The position numbers and the translations under genes were made by a program. The notes beneath the pieces were generated by a model that saw only the letters and a list, made by a program, of their open reading frames with translations, did no database searches and was not told the DNA's origin. DNA of 64,000 nt, from positions 62,001 to 126,000 of the forward strand of contig NZ_NOXW01000021.1 in assembly GCF_002251855.1 (NCBI RefSeq). Reading direction: 5' to 3'. The stretch is from Rhodoferax sp. TH121 (GTDB lineage Bacteria; Pseudomonadota; Gammaproteobacteria; Burkholderiales; Burkholderiaceae_C). Shown here one piece after another: positions 46,606-54,745 of the stretch (positions are counted from its first letter, which is position 1; every line of letters begins with the position of its first letter).

Positions 46606-47751
46606 TCAGTAGGTGCCGGGAACCAGGATGCGCTGGTCCACATTCTGGAGGTTGGTGTGGCCGCAAAAGGCCATGGTCACGTCCAACTCCTTGTGGATGA
46701 TTTGCAGGGCCTTGGTCACACCGGCCTCGCCCATGGCACCCAGGCCATAGACCATGGCGCGGCCAATCATGGTGCCCTTGGCGCCCAGGGCCCAAGCCTT
46801 GAGCACGTCCTGCCCGCTGCGCACGCCACCATCCATCCACACCTCGATCTGGCTGCCTACGGCCGCCACGATGGCAGGCAGGGCGCTGATGCTGCTGGGG
46901 GCGCCATCGAGTTGGCGCCCGCCGTGGTTGCTCACCACGATCGCGTCGGCCCCACTGGCTACGGCCAGCTGTGCATCTTCCACGTCCTGGATGCCCTTGA
47001 GGATCAGCTTGCCGCCCCATTTCTCCTTCACCCACTTCACGTCGTCCCACGACAGGCGGGGGTCGAACTGCTCGTTGGTCCAGGCCGCCAGGGATTTCAT
47101 GTCGCTGACCGACTCCACATGCCCGACCAGGTTGCGGAAGGTGTGGCGCTTGGTGCCCAGCATGCCCAGGCACCAGCGCGGCTTGGTCGCCAGGTTGATG
47201 ATGTTGGCCAAGGTCGGGCGGGGCGGTGCAGTCAGGCCGTTCTTCAGGTCCTTGTGGCGCTGGCCAATCACCTGCAGGTCCAGCGTCAGCACCAGTGCGC
47301 TGCAGCGGGCGGCGCGTGCGCGCTCAATCATCTTCGCCATGGCGGCGCGGTCGCGCATCATGTAGAGCTGGAACCAGAAGGGGGCCGTGGTGTTTTCTGC
47401 AATGTCTTCGATGGAGCAAATGCTCATGGTGGACAGCGTGAACGGAATGCCAAACTTCTCGGCCGCACGCGCGGCATGGATTTCGCCATCGGCATGCTGC
47501 ATGCCGGTCAGGCCCACGGGGGCAATGGCCACCGGCATCTTGGCGTCAATGCCAATCATCTTGGTCGCGGTGGTGCGGTTCTCCATGTTCACCGCCACAC
47601 GCTGGCGCAGCTTGATCTTCTGGAAATCGTCTTCGTTGGCACGGTAGGTGCCTTCGGTCCACGAGCCGGAGTCGGCGTAGTCGTAGAACATGCGCGGCAC
47701 GCGTTTTTCGGCCAGCACGCGCAGGTCTTCAATATTGGTGATAACGGCCAT
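46606..47751 (-). CDS. FMN-dependent alpha-hydroxy-acid oxidase/dehydrogenase (LldD-like)
   Basis: The 381-residue TIM-barrel flavoprotein of the L-lactate dehydrogenase/glycolate oxidase family has RVPRMFYDYADSGSWTEGTYRAN at the N-terminus, split by family hallmarks. It continues with PVAIAPVGLTGMQHADGE, the active-site SNHGGRQLDGAPSS (His is the general base) and FMN-phosphate-binding DGGVRSGQDVLKA. It oxidises L-2-hydroxy acids such as lactate or glycolate and passes electrons to quinone or oxygen; the sequence does not fix which. AGGAG is seen before ATG 47751. A longer frame to 47895 is rejected. Confidence 0.92.
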   Translation of the reverse strand: MAVITNIEDLRVLAEKRVPRMFYDYADSGSWTEGTYRANEDDFQKIKLRQRVAVNMENRTTATKMIGIDAKMPVAIAPVGLTGMQHADGEIHAARAAEKFGIPFTLSTMSICSIEDIAENTTAPFWFQLYMMRDRAAMAKMIERARAARCSALVLTLDLQVIGQRHKDLKNGLTAPPRPTLANIINLATKPRWCLGMLGTKRHTFRNLVGHVESVSDMKSLAAWTNEQFDPRLSWDDVKWVKEKWGGKLILKGIQDVEDAQLAVASGADAIVVSNHGGRQLDGAPSSISALPAIVAAVGSQIEVWMDGGVRSGQDVLKAWALGAKGTMIGRAMVYGLGAMGEAGVTKALQIIHKELDVTMAFCGHTNLQNVDQRILVPGTY

Positions 47752-47898
47752 GGGGTCTCCTGTAATGGCACAAATGGTAGCGACGCAGGGATAAACGGTG
47801 CGTGAAATCCCCCCCAGGTCGATTGAAATTATTTGCGCCGGTCTTGGGCTAGACTGGCCCGCCGCAAGGGCAGACAACACGCACAAGGGAGTCACGGC

Positions 47899-50802
47899 AT
47901 GGTCTTATGGGGCGCAATTTGGGGAGCCATCATTGGCTTTCTGACGGTGGAGTACGACGAAGAGGCTGGACTGTTCATCGGGGCCATACTGGGCGCACTG
48001 GCGGGCCTGACCCTGCGCATGGCGGTGCGTCGTGAAATCGCTGCCCAGCGGGCACAGCAGACCCTGTCGGTACCGGTGGTCGCCCCGGCCGTCCCCGCTG
48101 CAGGACCAACTGAGCCCCCCACGCCGGTAACCACTGCGGCGGCCGCGCTGCGCCCGGTGCCCGTGGCGGTAGAGGCCTCACCCCGGCCCCGCGTGCCGCA
48201 GGAGGAGCCTGACGAATTTCTGGATGCCCCGCGGCCCGTCCGCCCGCCTGTCGCGCCCGGCGAGCGTGTGGGCCGCAGCGAAGACCTGCCCGACACCCCC
48301 GAATGGGTGGCGCAGCCGCCAGACCTGCTGATCCGCCTGGTGGACCAGGCCAAGGGCTGGCTGCTCGGGGGCAACACTATCGTGCGCGCCGGTGTGCTGG
48401 TGCTGTTCGTGGGCCTGGCCTTTCTGGCCAAGTTTGCGATGGACAACGCGCTGCTGCCGCCGGAGCTGCGCCTGGCGGCCATTGGCATGGCTGGCATTGG
48501 CTTGCTGGTGTTTGGCTTCCGTCTGCGCAGCCGCCAGCCCGACAAGCTGGCTTACGCGCTGACGCTGCAGGGCGCGGGTGTGGCGGTGTTTTACCTCACC
48601 GTGTTTGCTGCCTTCCGGCTCTACCAGTTTTTGCCGGCGGGTGCGGCGTTTGCCGTGCTGGCGCTGGTGTGCGCGTTCTCTACCGCCATTGCGCTCTTGC
48701 AAAACGCCATGCCCATGGCCTTCATCGGCTTTGCGGGTGCGTTTGCAGCGCCTATTTTGGTGTCCACCGGGCAGGGCAGCCATGTGGGGCTGTTCAGCTA
48801 CTACCTGGTGCTGAACCTGGCCATCGTGGCCGTGGCCTGGCTGCGCGCGTGGCGGCCGCTGAACCTGCTGGGCTTCTTTGCCACCTTTGGCGTGGCCACG
48901 GCCTGGGGCGCGCTCAAGTACCAGCCCGAACACTTGGCCAGCACCGAGCCTTTCCTCATCGCGTTCTTCGCCATCTACCTGCTAGCCAGCCTGCTGTACG
49001 CCACGCGCCATTCGCTGGCGCCCAAACAGGCGGTGGACGCCACGCTGGTGTTTGGCACACCGCTGGTGGCCTTTGGCTTGCAGGCCGCATTGGTGAAAGA
49101 CATCGAATACGCCACCGCCTTTTCATCGCTGGTGATGGGCGCTTTGTACCTGGGCCTGGGCTGGTGGGCGGTGAAGCGTCCACCAGCCCAACAGGCTGTG
49201 GGCCAGTGGCTGGCCGAATGTTTTGCCGTGCTGGGCCTGGGCTTTGTCACGCTGGCCGTGCCGCTGGCGCTGGATGCGCGTTGGACCAGTGCCGTCTGGG
49301 CGGCCGAGGGCGCCGCCGTGTACTGGATGGGCCAGCGCCAGGGCCGCTGGCTGGCGCGCCTGGCCGGGCTGGTACTGCAGGTGCTGGCTGCTGGTAGTTA
49401 CCTGAACGGGCTGGACCAGATGCATGCCAGCGCCTGGCCCATCGCCAACCCTGCCTTCATTGGCGCGGTGCTGCTGGCTGCGTCGGCGCTGGCTTTGGCC
49501 CATTGGACGCGGTTCGCGGCAACGCCTGCGGGTTCGGACTCGGGCGCCCGCCGGCTGCTGGCCACCGTGGAGCAGAAGGCTTCGCCCGTGTTGTTCTGGG
49601 TGGGCTTTCTCTGGTGGCAGTTTGCGCTGTTGCACGACATCGAACGTGCCTTGCCCGGGCCAGATGGCAACTGGGTGCCGGTGCTGGGCGCGGCCCTGCA
49701 GTCCCACCTGGAGATGCTGGGCTGGTTGCTCAGTGCCTGGGTGGCGCACCGCTTTGCATGGCCCACGCGCGCGCAGCCCTGGGCCATTGCGGCTACCCCT
49801 GCCTGGTTCTCGCTGCCCATCATGGCAGTCTTTGCGCTGGAGGGCGTGGTGGCGCTGGACCATGTGTTCCAGGCTTGGGGCTGGTTGGTCTGGCCTGCGG
49901 CGCTGGCCTTGCACTTTGTCACGCTCAAAAACCTTGATAGCCTGCCACCCCAGCGCTGGTGGCGCGTGGTGCACACTGGCGGCGTGTGGCTGGTGGCGCT
50001 GTTGGTGGGCAACCTGCTGGTCTGGGCGGTGCAGCAGGCGCAGTTGCGCGGCACGGCGTGGGCCAGCGTGATCTTTTTGGTGGCCAGTGTGCTGGTGCTG
50101 CTGGCGCTGTGCCGCCGCAGTTTGTACGACGCCGGCAGCCGCGTGCGCCAGGCCTGGCCGCTGGACCGCTTTGCCAACGCCTACCTGTGGCATGCCGCCG
50201 TGCCGCTGGCCGTGGCGGTAGGTTTGGGCGCTGTGCTGGTGGCGGTGTCGTCCGATGGCAATGCGCGGCCCTTGCCCTATGTGCCCTTGCTCAACCCGAC
50301 CGACCTGACGGTGGCGCTGGCCTTGCTGGCTGCAGCCTTGTGGCTCACACGCGTGCGCCACAGCGACTTGCCTGTGCCTGCTTGGGTGCATGACCGTCGC
50401 TGGACGCTGCTGCTGTGCGCGCTGGGCTTTGTGGCGGTCAACACCGTGTGGCTGCGGGTGGCTCACCAGTATGCAGGGGTTCCCTGGGATGCCGAGCGCC
50501 TGTTCGAGTCCTTCTTGGTGCAGGCCGGCTACTCGATCCTGTGGACGCTGCTGGCGCTGGGCCTGATGCTGGTGGCGCACCGTCGCTTGGCGCGCCCGGT
50601 GTGGATGGGCGGTGCGGCCCTGCTGGGGCTGACGGTGGCCAAGCTCTTTCTGGTGGACCTGAGCAACCGCGGTGGATCGGAGCGCATCGTGGCTTTTATT
50701 GCGGTGGGCGTGATGATGCTGGTGGTGGGCTACTTTGCACCCATTCCCCCGGCGGCAACGGCGGCAAAAGACGAAGATGCAGACCAAGGAGAGGCCGCAT
50801 GA
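47899..50802 (+). CDS. DUF2339 multi-spanning membrane protein
   Basis: The 967-residue integral membrane protein has a first hydrophobic segment, then a Pro/Ala-rich soluble linker (about 60-155), then roughly 24 or more transmembrane segments. It matches DUF2339 (WLLGGNTIVRAGVLVLFVGLAFLAKF, then LVAHRRLARPVWMGGAALLGLTVAKLFLVDL). No function is known to me; the many helices suggest a transporter or envelope role. It is tightly paired with the DUF3999 gene by ATGA overlap, a combination found repeatedly in proteobacteria. ATG 47899 is used; the frame upstream to 47833 has no family similarity. Confidence 0.88.
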   Translation: MVLWGAIWGAIIGFLTVEYDEEAGLFIGAILGALAGLTLRMAVRREIAAQRAQQTLSVPVVAPAVPAAGPTEPPTPVTTAAAALRPVPVAVEASPRPRVPQEEPDEFLDAPRPVRPPVAPGERVGRSEDLPDTPEWVAQPPDLLIRLVDQAKGWLLGGNTIVRAGVLVLFVGLAFLAKFAMDNALLPPELRLAAIGMAGIGLLVFGFRLRSRQPDKLAYALTLQGAGVAVFYLTVFAAFRLYQFLPAGAAFAVLALVCAFSTAIALLQNAMPMAFIGFAGAFAAPILVSTGQGSHVGLFSYYLVLNLAIVAVAWLRAWRPLNLLGFFATFGVATAWGALKYQPEHLASTEPFLIAFFAIYLLASLLYATRHSLAPKQAVDATLVFGTPLVAFGLQAALVKDIEYATAFSSLVMGALYLGLGWWAVKRPPAQQAVGQWLAECFAVLGLGFVTLAVPLALDARWTSAVWAAEGAAVYWMGQRQGRWLARLAGLVLQVLAAGSYLNGLDQMHASAWPIANPAFIGAVLLAASALALAHWTRFAATPAGSDSGARRLLATVEQKASPVLFWVGFLWWQFALLHDIERALPGPDGNWVPVLGAALQSHLEMLGWLLSAWVAHRFAWPTRAQPWAIAATPAWFSLPIMAVFALEGVVALDHVFQAWGWLVWPAALALHFVTLKNLDSLPPQRWWRVVHTGGVWLVALLVGNLLVWAVQQAQLRGTAWASVIFLVASVLVLLALCRRSLYDAGSRVRQAWPLDRFANAYLWHAAVPLAVAVGLGAVLVAVSSDGNARPLPYVPLLNPTDLTVALALLAAALWLTRVRHSDLPVPAWVHDRRWTLLLCALGFVAVNTVWLRVAHQYAGVPWDAERLFESFLVQAGYSILWTLLALGLMLVAHRRLARPVWMGGAALLGLTVAKLFLVDLSNRGGSERIVAFIAVGVMMLVVGYFAPIPPAATAAKDEDADQGEAA

Positions 50803-52232
50803 ACCTGTCCAAACCCTGGATCGTGAGCATGCTGCTGGCCCTGTGCAGTGTGGGTAGCCCGGCCTGGGCTGCCGATACCCCCACGCCAGCCGAATTTGCC
50901 TGGCGCGGCCAGCTGGTGCTGCCCCCGGGCGCGAGCTTGGTGCGGGCGGCGCTGCCGGTCGAGGCCTTGCTGCGCATGCAGAGTGCTGCAGGCCACGATG
51001 TGCGCGTGTTCAATGCCGATGGCGCCGTGGTGCCTTACGCGCTGCTGCGCCCGGCCGACCTGGAGCGCAGTGCACCGGCTGTGCAAACGCGGGCGTACCC
51101 GGCCTACCCCTTGTTCACAACCAGCACCGGTGCCCCTGCAGCACCCGGTGCGGTAGAGGTGCGTCTGTCAGCCGATACCGCTACACCCGGCAGCGCCTGG
51201 GTGCGATGGAGTGCCGCAGACAAGACCGGCACCAAGGCCAGTGCTGCCATCCCTGCCAATGCGCAGCCGCTGCAAGCGGCCCTATTTGACACCCGGGCCG
51301 AGCAGCACCCGCTGGCCGCCCTGCGCCTGACGGCCGAGCTGCCCCGCAACACACTGGTGCACCTGCGCCTGGAGAGTAGTGCCAACCTGCAAGACTGGCA
51401 GAGCGTGCCGGTGAAAGGCCCGCTATTTCGTTTTGACGGCGCCGACGCACCTGCCAACACGGTGCTGGAGCTGCAACAGCCACTTGAGGTGAAAGGGCGT
51501 TACCTGCGCCTGGCCTGGGCCGGGCAGGACGGCGTGAACGTCACCGCACTCACCGGTCAGGTTGCCACGGCGCAGACGCAGGCCCCGCGGGTGCGCGCTG
51601 CCTTGCCCCCGGGGGCACCCGACGGCAACAGCCTGGTATGGACACTGCCGTTTGCCACCCCCCTGTTGGCCTTGCATGTGGAAGCCCTGCAGGACAACAC
51701 GCTGGTGCCTGTGCGTATTTCGGGCCGCAATGATGCGAGCCAGCCCTGGCGCGCGCTGGCGTCCAGCGTGGTCTACCGGCTCGACACGGTGGGCCAGGGC
51801 AGCCGCAACCGCGCGCTGGATTTGCCCACCACGTCGGTGCGGGCGCTGCGGGTAGAGGCCAGCAATGGCCAGCCCCTGCCCGCAGGCGGCTTGCAGGCCA
51901 CAGTGGAGCTGGCCCCCTTGCAGTTGGCGGTGTTGGCCTCGGGCCCGGCGCCGTTCACGCTGGCCGTGGGCCGCCCCAACACGACATCGGCTGCCGTAGA
52001 GGCCGGTGTGCTTGGTGCGGTATCGCCCGCTCGGCTGGCCGAGTTGCCTGCGGCGGCCGTGAAGCAGTTGCGGGCCGATGCACCGGACGCCCCCCAGTTG
52101 TGGGCCGCCAAGCTCCTGCCCAGTGGCGTGAGCCTGCGCACTGCCACCCTGTGGCTGGTGCTGGTGGCAGGCGTGCTGGTGCTGGCGGGCGTGGCCTACG
52201 CCCTGTTGCGCCAGCTCACTGGCTCAAAATGA
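50799..52232 (+). CDS. DUF3999 exported protein
   Basis: The 477-residue protein has a Sec signal (VSMLLALCSVGSPAWA) and a large periplasmic part with beta-sandwich-like content matching DUF3999. It ends with one transmembrane helix (LWLVLVAGVLVLAGVAYALL) and a short cytosolic tail. It starts within the stop of DUF2339 (ATGA), so the two proteins probably form a complex in which DUF3999 is the periplasmic partner. Its 3' end overlaps the convergent RcnB-like gene by 17 bases. Confidence 0.87.
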   Translation: MNLSKPWIVSMLLALCSVGSPAWAADTPTPAEFAWRGQLVLPPGASLVRAALPVEALLRMQSAAGHDVRVFNADGAVVPYALLRPADLERSAPAVQTRAYPAYPLFTTSTGAPAAPGAVEVRLSADTATPGSAWVRWSAADKTGTKASAAIPANAQPLQAALFDTRAEQHPLAALRLTAELPRNTLVHLRLESSANLQDWQSVPVKGPLFRFDGADAPANTVLELQQPLEVKGRYLRLAWAGQDGVNVTALTGQVATAQTQAPRVRAALPPGAPDGNSLVWTLPFATPLLALHVEALQDNTLVPVRISGRNDASQPWRALASSVVYRLDTVGQGSRNRALDLPTTSVRALRVEASNGQPLPAGGLQATVELAPLQLAVLASGPAPFTLAVGRPNTTSAAVEAGVLGAVSPARLAELPAAAVKQLRADAPDAPQLWAAKLLPSGVSLRTATLWLVLVAGVLVLAGVAYALLRQLTGSK

Positions 52233-52614
52233 TCTGCGCAATCACGCCGGTGGCAATCGCAATCAGCACGTAGTCCGCACCCACCTGCACCCACTGGTGA
52301 CCGCGGCGTGGCGGGGGCAGGTGGTGGCCGTAATAGTTGTTCACCACATAAATCGGGCGGCGGTACTCCTGCGGCAGGTAGCCGCCGCGGCGGAAGTCAG
52401 GCCCGCGGGCGCCGTAGTAGCCGGGGTGGCCATCCCAGCGGGACTGCCCCCGGCGGTCGTGATGCGGGCCGTGGCGGTGGTCAATGCGCATGTCCCTGTC
52501 ATCGTGGTGGTGTTCATACCGGTCTTTGCCGCGCCCTTGGTCTTTGGCCAGTGTGGGGGCGCTGAAGCCCAGGCTGGCGATGACGATGGAGCACACCATG
52601 GCGGTGGATTTCAT
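52216..52614 (-). CDS. RcnB-like exported protein
   Basis: The 132-residue protein has a signal peptide (MVCSIVIASLGFSAPTLA) and a His/Arg/Asp-rich region (HHHDDRDMRIDHRHGPHH) that could bind metal ions. The terminal RcnB-type motif is RGHQWVQVGADYVLIAIATGVI. RcnB in E. coli is periplasmic and affects nickel/cobalt homeostasis, but many members are uncharacterised and no rcnA is nearby. The start is at ATG 52614 with the normal signal; the frame to 52734 is rejected. Confidence 0.85.
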   Translation of the reverse strand: MKSTAMVCSIVIASLGFSAPTLAKDQGRGKDRYEHHHDDRDMRIDHRHGPHHDRRGQSRWDGHPGYYGARGPDFRRGGYLPQEYRRPIYVVNNYYGHHLPPPRRGHQWVQVGADYVLIAIATGVIAQIILSQ

Positions 52615-52744
52615 AGAGTGACCTATGGAAGTGAAGGAGCCTGCATGGTCGCCCGCCCAGGTATCGGTCGTGTAAAGGCTTTGCGCGTTTGTGCAAGCAA
52701 TGGTGGCCTGATGTTGCACATGGTTTAAGTGCAAAATCGTGGTT

Positions 52745-52790
52745 TGAGCGCCGTATTACCTGCGCGAAAAGCTATAAAAAATATAGCAAT
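52745..52790 (+). repeat. Dispersed ~48-bp repeat, copy E
   Basis: GAGCGCCGTATTACC, then GCGCGAAAA, then core GCTATA-(5)-TATAGC (52771-52787). It sits between the RcnB-like gene and ogt, is intergenic and is AT-rich at its right end. Confidence 0.6.
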
Positions 52791-52802
52791 ATTGGCTGCC
52801 AT

Positions 52803-53357
52803 TCAGAGTGCGTCAAACAGGCCTGGGCCGTTGAAGCGGGCCCGCTCGGCCAGCAGCATGCGCAGCTTGGTGTTGACACCGCCAGGTGCCGAGAACCCGC
52901 CTGCGCCGCTTTTGGCCGCCAGGATGCGGTGGCAGGGCACCACTGGGGCGAACGGATTGGCACCCAGGGCCTGGCCTACGGCGCGCGCCGCGCCGGGCTC
53001 GCCCAGCAGGTGGGCCAGCTCGCCGTAGGTCAATGTCTCCCCCGGTGGAATGTCGCGCGCCAGCGTGTAGACGCGCTGGTGAAACGGGGGCACGCCCTCC
53101 ATGTCCAGCACCAGGTGGCTCAGGTCGCGCGGTTCGGTGGGCGCACCGGCCAGCAGCGCGGTGATGGCGGCGATGGCAGTTTGCACCTCGGGCGGTGGTG
53201 CGGCTTCGGGCGCACGCGCAAAGCGGGCTTGCATGCGCAAGCGGGTGGTGGCCTCGTCCGCCTCGGGCAGTTGCACCCCCGTCAGGCCCTGGGCGCTCCA
53301 GGCGATGCCGGAGTGGCCCAGTGCGGTGGCAAACAGGGCAAATGCGGTGGTGGGCAT
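52803..53357 (-). CDS. ogt: Methylated-DNA-[protein]-cysteine S-methyltransferase
   Basis: This 184-residue suicide DNA-repair protein transfers the methyl group from O6-methylguanine to its own cysteine. The active site is PVVPCHRI with C142, followed by the conserved GAGGFS region. The helix-turn-helix DNA binding part includes TLTYGELAHLLGEPGAARAVGQAL. There is no Ada N-terminal metal domain, hence Ogt-type. Upstream, the RskA-like gene ends nine bases before its start. Confidence 0.95.
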   Translation of the reverse strand: MPTTAFALFATALGHSGIAWSAQGLTGVQLPEADEATTRLRMQARFARAPEAAPPPEVQTAIAAITALLAGAPTEPRDLSHLVLDMEGVPPFHQRVYTLARDIPPGETLTYGELAHLLGEPGAARAVGQALGANPFAPVVPCHRILAAKSGAGGFSAPGGVNTKLRMLLAERARFNGPGLFDAL

Positions 53358-53366
53358 GGCGCGGGC

Positions 53367-53891
53367 TCAGATGGCTTTGTGCACCACTGCGCCCTGGAAC
53401 AAATAGGGCAGACGCGGGCCTCGCTCCGAGGGCACGCCGCCTTTGTCTTCCACACTGATGGCGAGCTGTGCCACGCCCTGCAAGGCATCGGCCTGGGCGG
53501 GCAGGGTCAAGGTGCCGGCTTTGCTGGCCAGCACTCCCAATGACAGAGGCGCCTGTCCCTGGCGCAGGGCCCAGAGCTGCATGCTGTCTTCGCGGCCCTC
53601 CTTCACACCATTGAGGCGTTGCAACTGCAGCGCGCCACTGGCAGGGTCGTGGGTGACCAGCAGGGCGGGGCTTTGGGTGGCGTCCAGCAGCACGGCCAGC
53701 GTGCGGATTTGCGCTTGCTGCGCCAGCTGGTGCTGCTGGTGGGCTATCTGGGCCTTGAACTGTTCAAACATGCTGGCCGTGCCCGCAATCAGCGTGGCCA
53801 GCAATACCGCCAAGGTGATGGTGCCCGCGCGCCACCAGGGGCTCACGCCGGTGCGTGCGGAGATGGCGGAGGGGGCTGGGGCGTCGGTCAT
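53367..53891 (-). CDS. RskA-like membrane protein lacking an anti-sigma domain
   Basis: The 174-residue protein has a short cytosolic N-terminus, one transmembrane helix (TITLAVLLATLIAGTASMF) and a periplasmic C-terminus resembling the anti-sigma-K RskA C-terminal domain (LWALRQGQAPLSLGVLA, LAISVEDKGGVPS). The usual N-terminal zinc-binding anti-sigma domain is absent and no ECF sigma factor gene is adjacent. It may be a relic, or a periplasmic protein that has lost sigma control. It lies nine bases upstream of ogt on the same strand. Confidence 0.75.
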   Translation of the reverse strand: MTDAPAPSAISARTGVSPWWRAGTITLAVLLATLIAGTASMFEQFKAQIAHQQHQLAQQAQIRTLAVLLDATQSPALLVTHDPASGALQLQRLNGVKEGREDSMQLWALRQGQAPLSLGVLASKAGTLTLPAQADALQGVAQLAISVEDKGGVPSERGPRLPYLFQGAVVHKAI

Positions 53892-53951
53892 GGGCGTGTG
53901 ATGTGAGGGTGGCAGGAGAGCATCGTAGTAGCTTGCACACGCTGTGGGTAT

Positions 53952-54728
53952 TCAGCGCGCGGCGTGCAGTGCCTGCCCCAGGGTGTGGGCACCGGGTGCG
54001 TAGGCGGCCAGGCCCGCACCCACCAGCGCTACAAACACGGCGGTGAGCGCAAAAGGCAGCACCGTGCGGCGAAACGCGGTGCTGAGCCAATGGCTGCTGT
54101 CGGCGTGGCGCAGGCGGCGGTACAGGGTGTAGGACAGCACGCCGTCGAACAGCAGCTCGGCAAACAGGGCGGGCGCCAGGTACACCACATACAGCGATGC
54201 AAACGCCAGTCCGATAGCCAGGGCAATCGCCAACAGCGGAATGGCGAATTCATCAGCGTCGCCCACCGAGCCCACGGCGTCGCCGACGGCCGATAGCACA
54301 CCGGGCTCGTCCGCAGGCAGGGCCGCCGGGGCGTCAAAGTGGCCGCTGGCACCGCCTCCCGCAAAGTCCCCGCCGCCGCCGCTGGTGAGTGGCACATTGC
54401 CAGAGCCTCCGTGGCTGCCGCGGGGCAGCACCATGTCCACTGCGTCAGGTAGCAGGTCGTAGTCTTGTGCCTGGGTGCGCAACCACAGCCACAGCAGGCC
54501 CAGAAACACCAGGTAGGCACCGCCCAGCGCGGCCGGGTAACGCAGGGCCATCTGGTCCATGCCCAGCGCCAGCAACAGGGCAGACAACAGCCAACCGGCA
54601 GCGCCGGTGAGTGCCACGATGAGCCCCATCTGCAGGCGCGGGTAGGCGTCTTGCTCCAGCTGGCGCCGTACGCGGATGATGGCCAGTGAGCGGGTGAGTC
54701 GGATGGGGCGTGCAGGGGCGCGGGGCAT
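53952..54728 (-). CDS. Hypothetical membrane protein
   Basis: I do not recognise this 258-residue protein. It has two hydrophobic segments near the N-terminus (about 33-80), a Gly/Ser/Asp-rich soluble loop (about 90-155) with low-complexity GGSGN and GGGGDFAGGG, and two to three more membrane segments at about 160-190 and 220-245. The acidic loop suggests a periplasmic or cytosolic linker. It lies between the RskA-like gene and pbpC, with an 18-base gap to the latter, so it may be co-transcribed with pbpC. Confidence 0.65.
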   Translation of the reverse strand: MPRAPARPIRLTRSLAIIRVRRQLEQDAYPRLQMGLIVALTGAAGWLLSALLLALGMDQMALRYPAALGGAYLVFLGLLWLWLRTQAQDYDLLPDAVDMVLPRGSHGGSGNVPLTSGGGGDFAGGGASGHFDAPAALPADEPGVLSAVGDAVGSVGDADEFAIPLLAIALAIGLAFASLYVVYLAPALFAELLFDGVLSYTLYRRLRHADSSHWLSTAFRRTVLPFALTAVFVALVGAGLAAYAPGAHTLGQALHAAR

Positions 54729-54745
54729 GGGGTGTGTTCCTGGGG

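Noticed and set aside
49123..50787. 554-residue frame antisense to DUF2339
   Set aside because: His/Gln/Arg-rich shadow produced by the Leu/Ala/Trp-rich membrane protein on the other strand.
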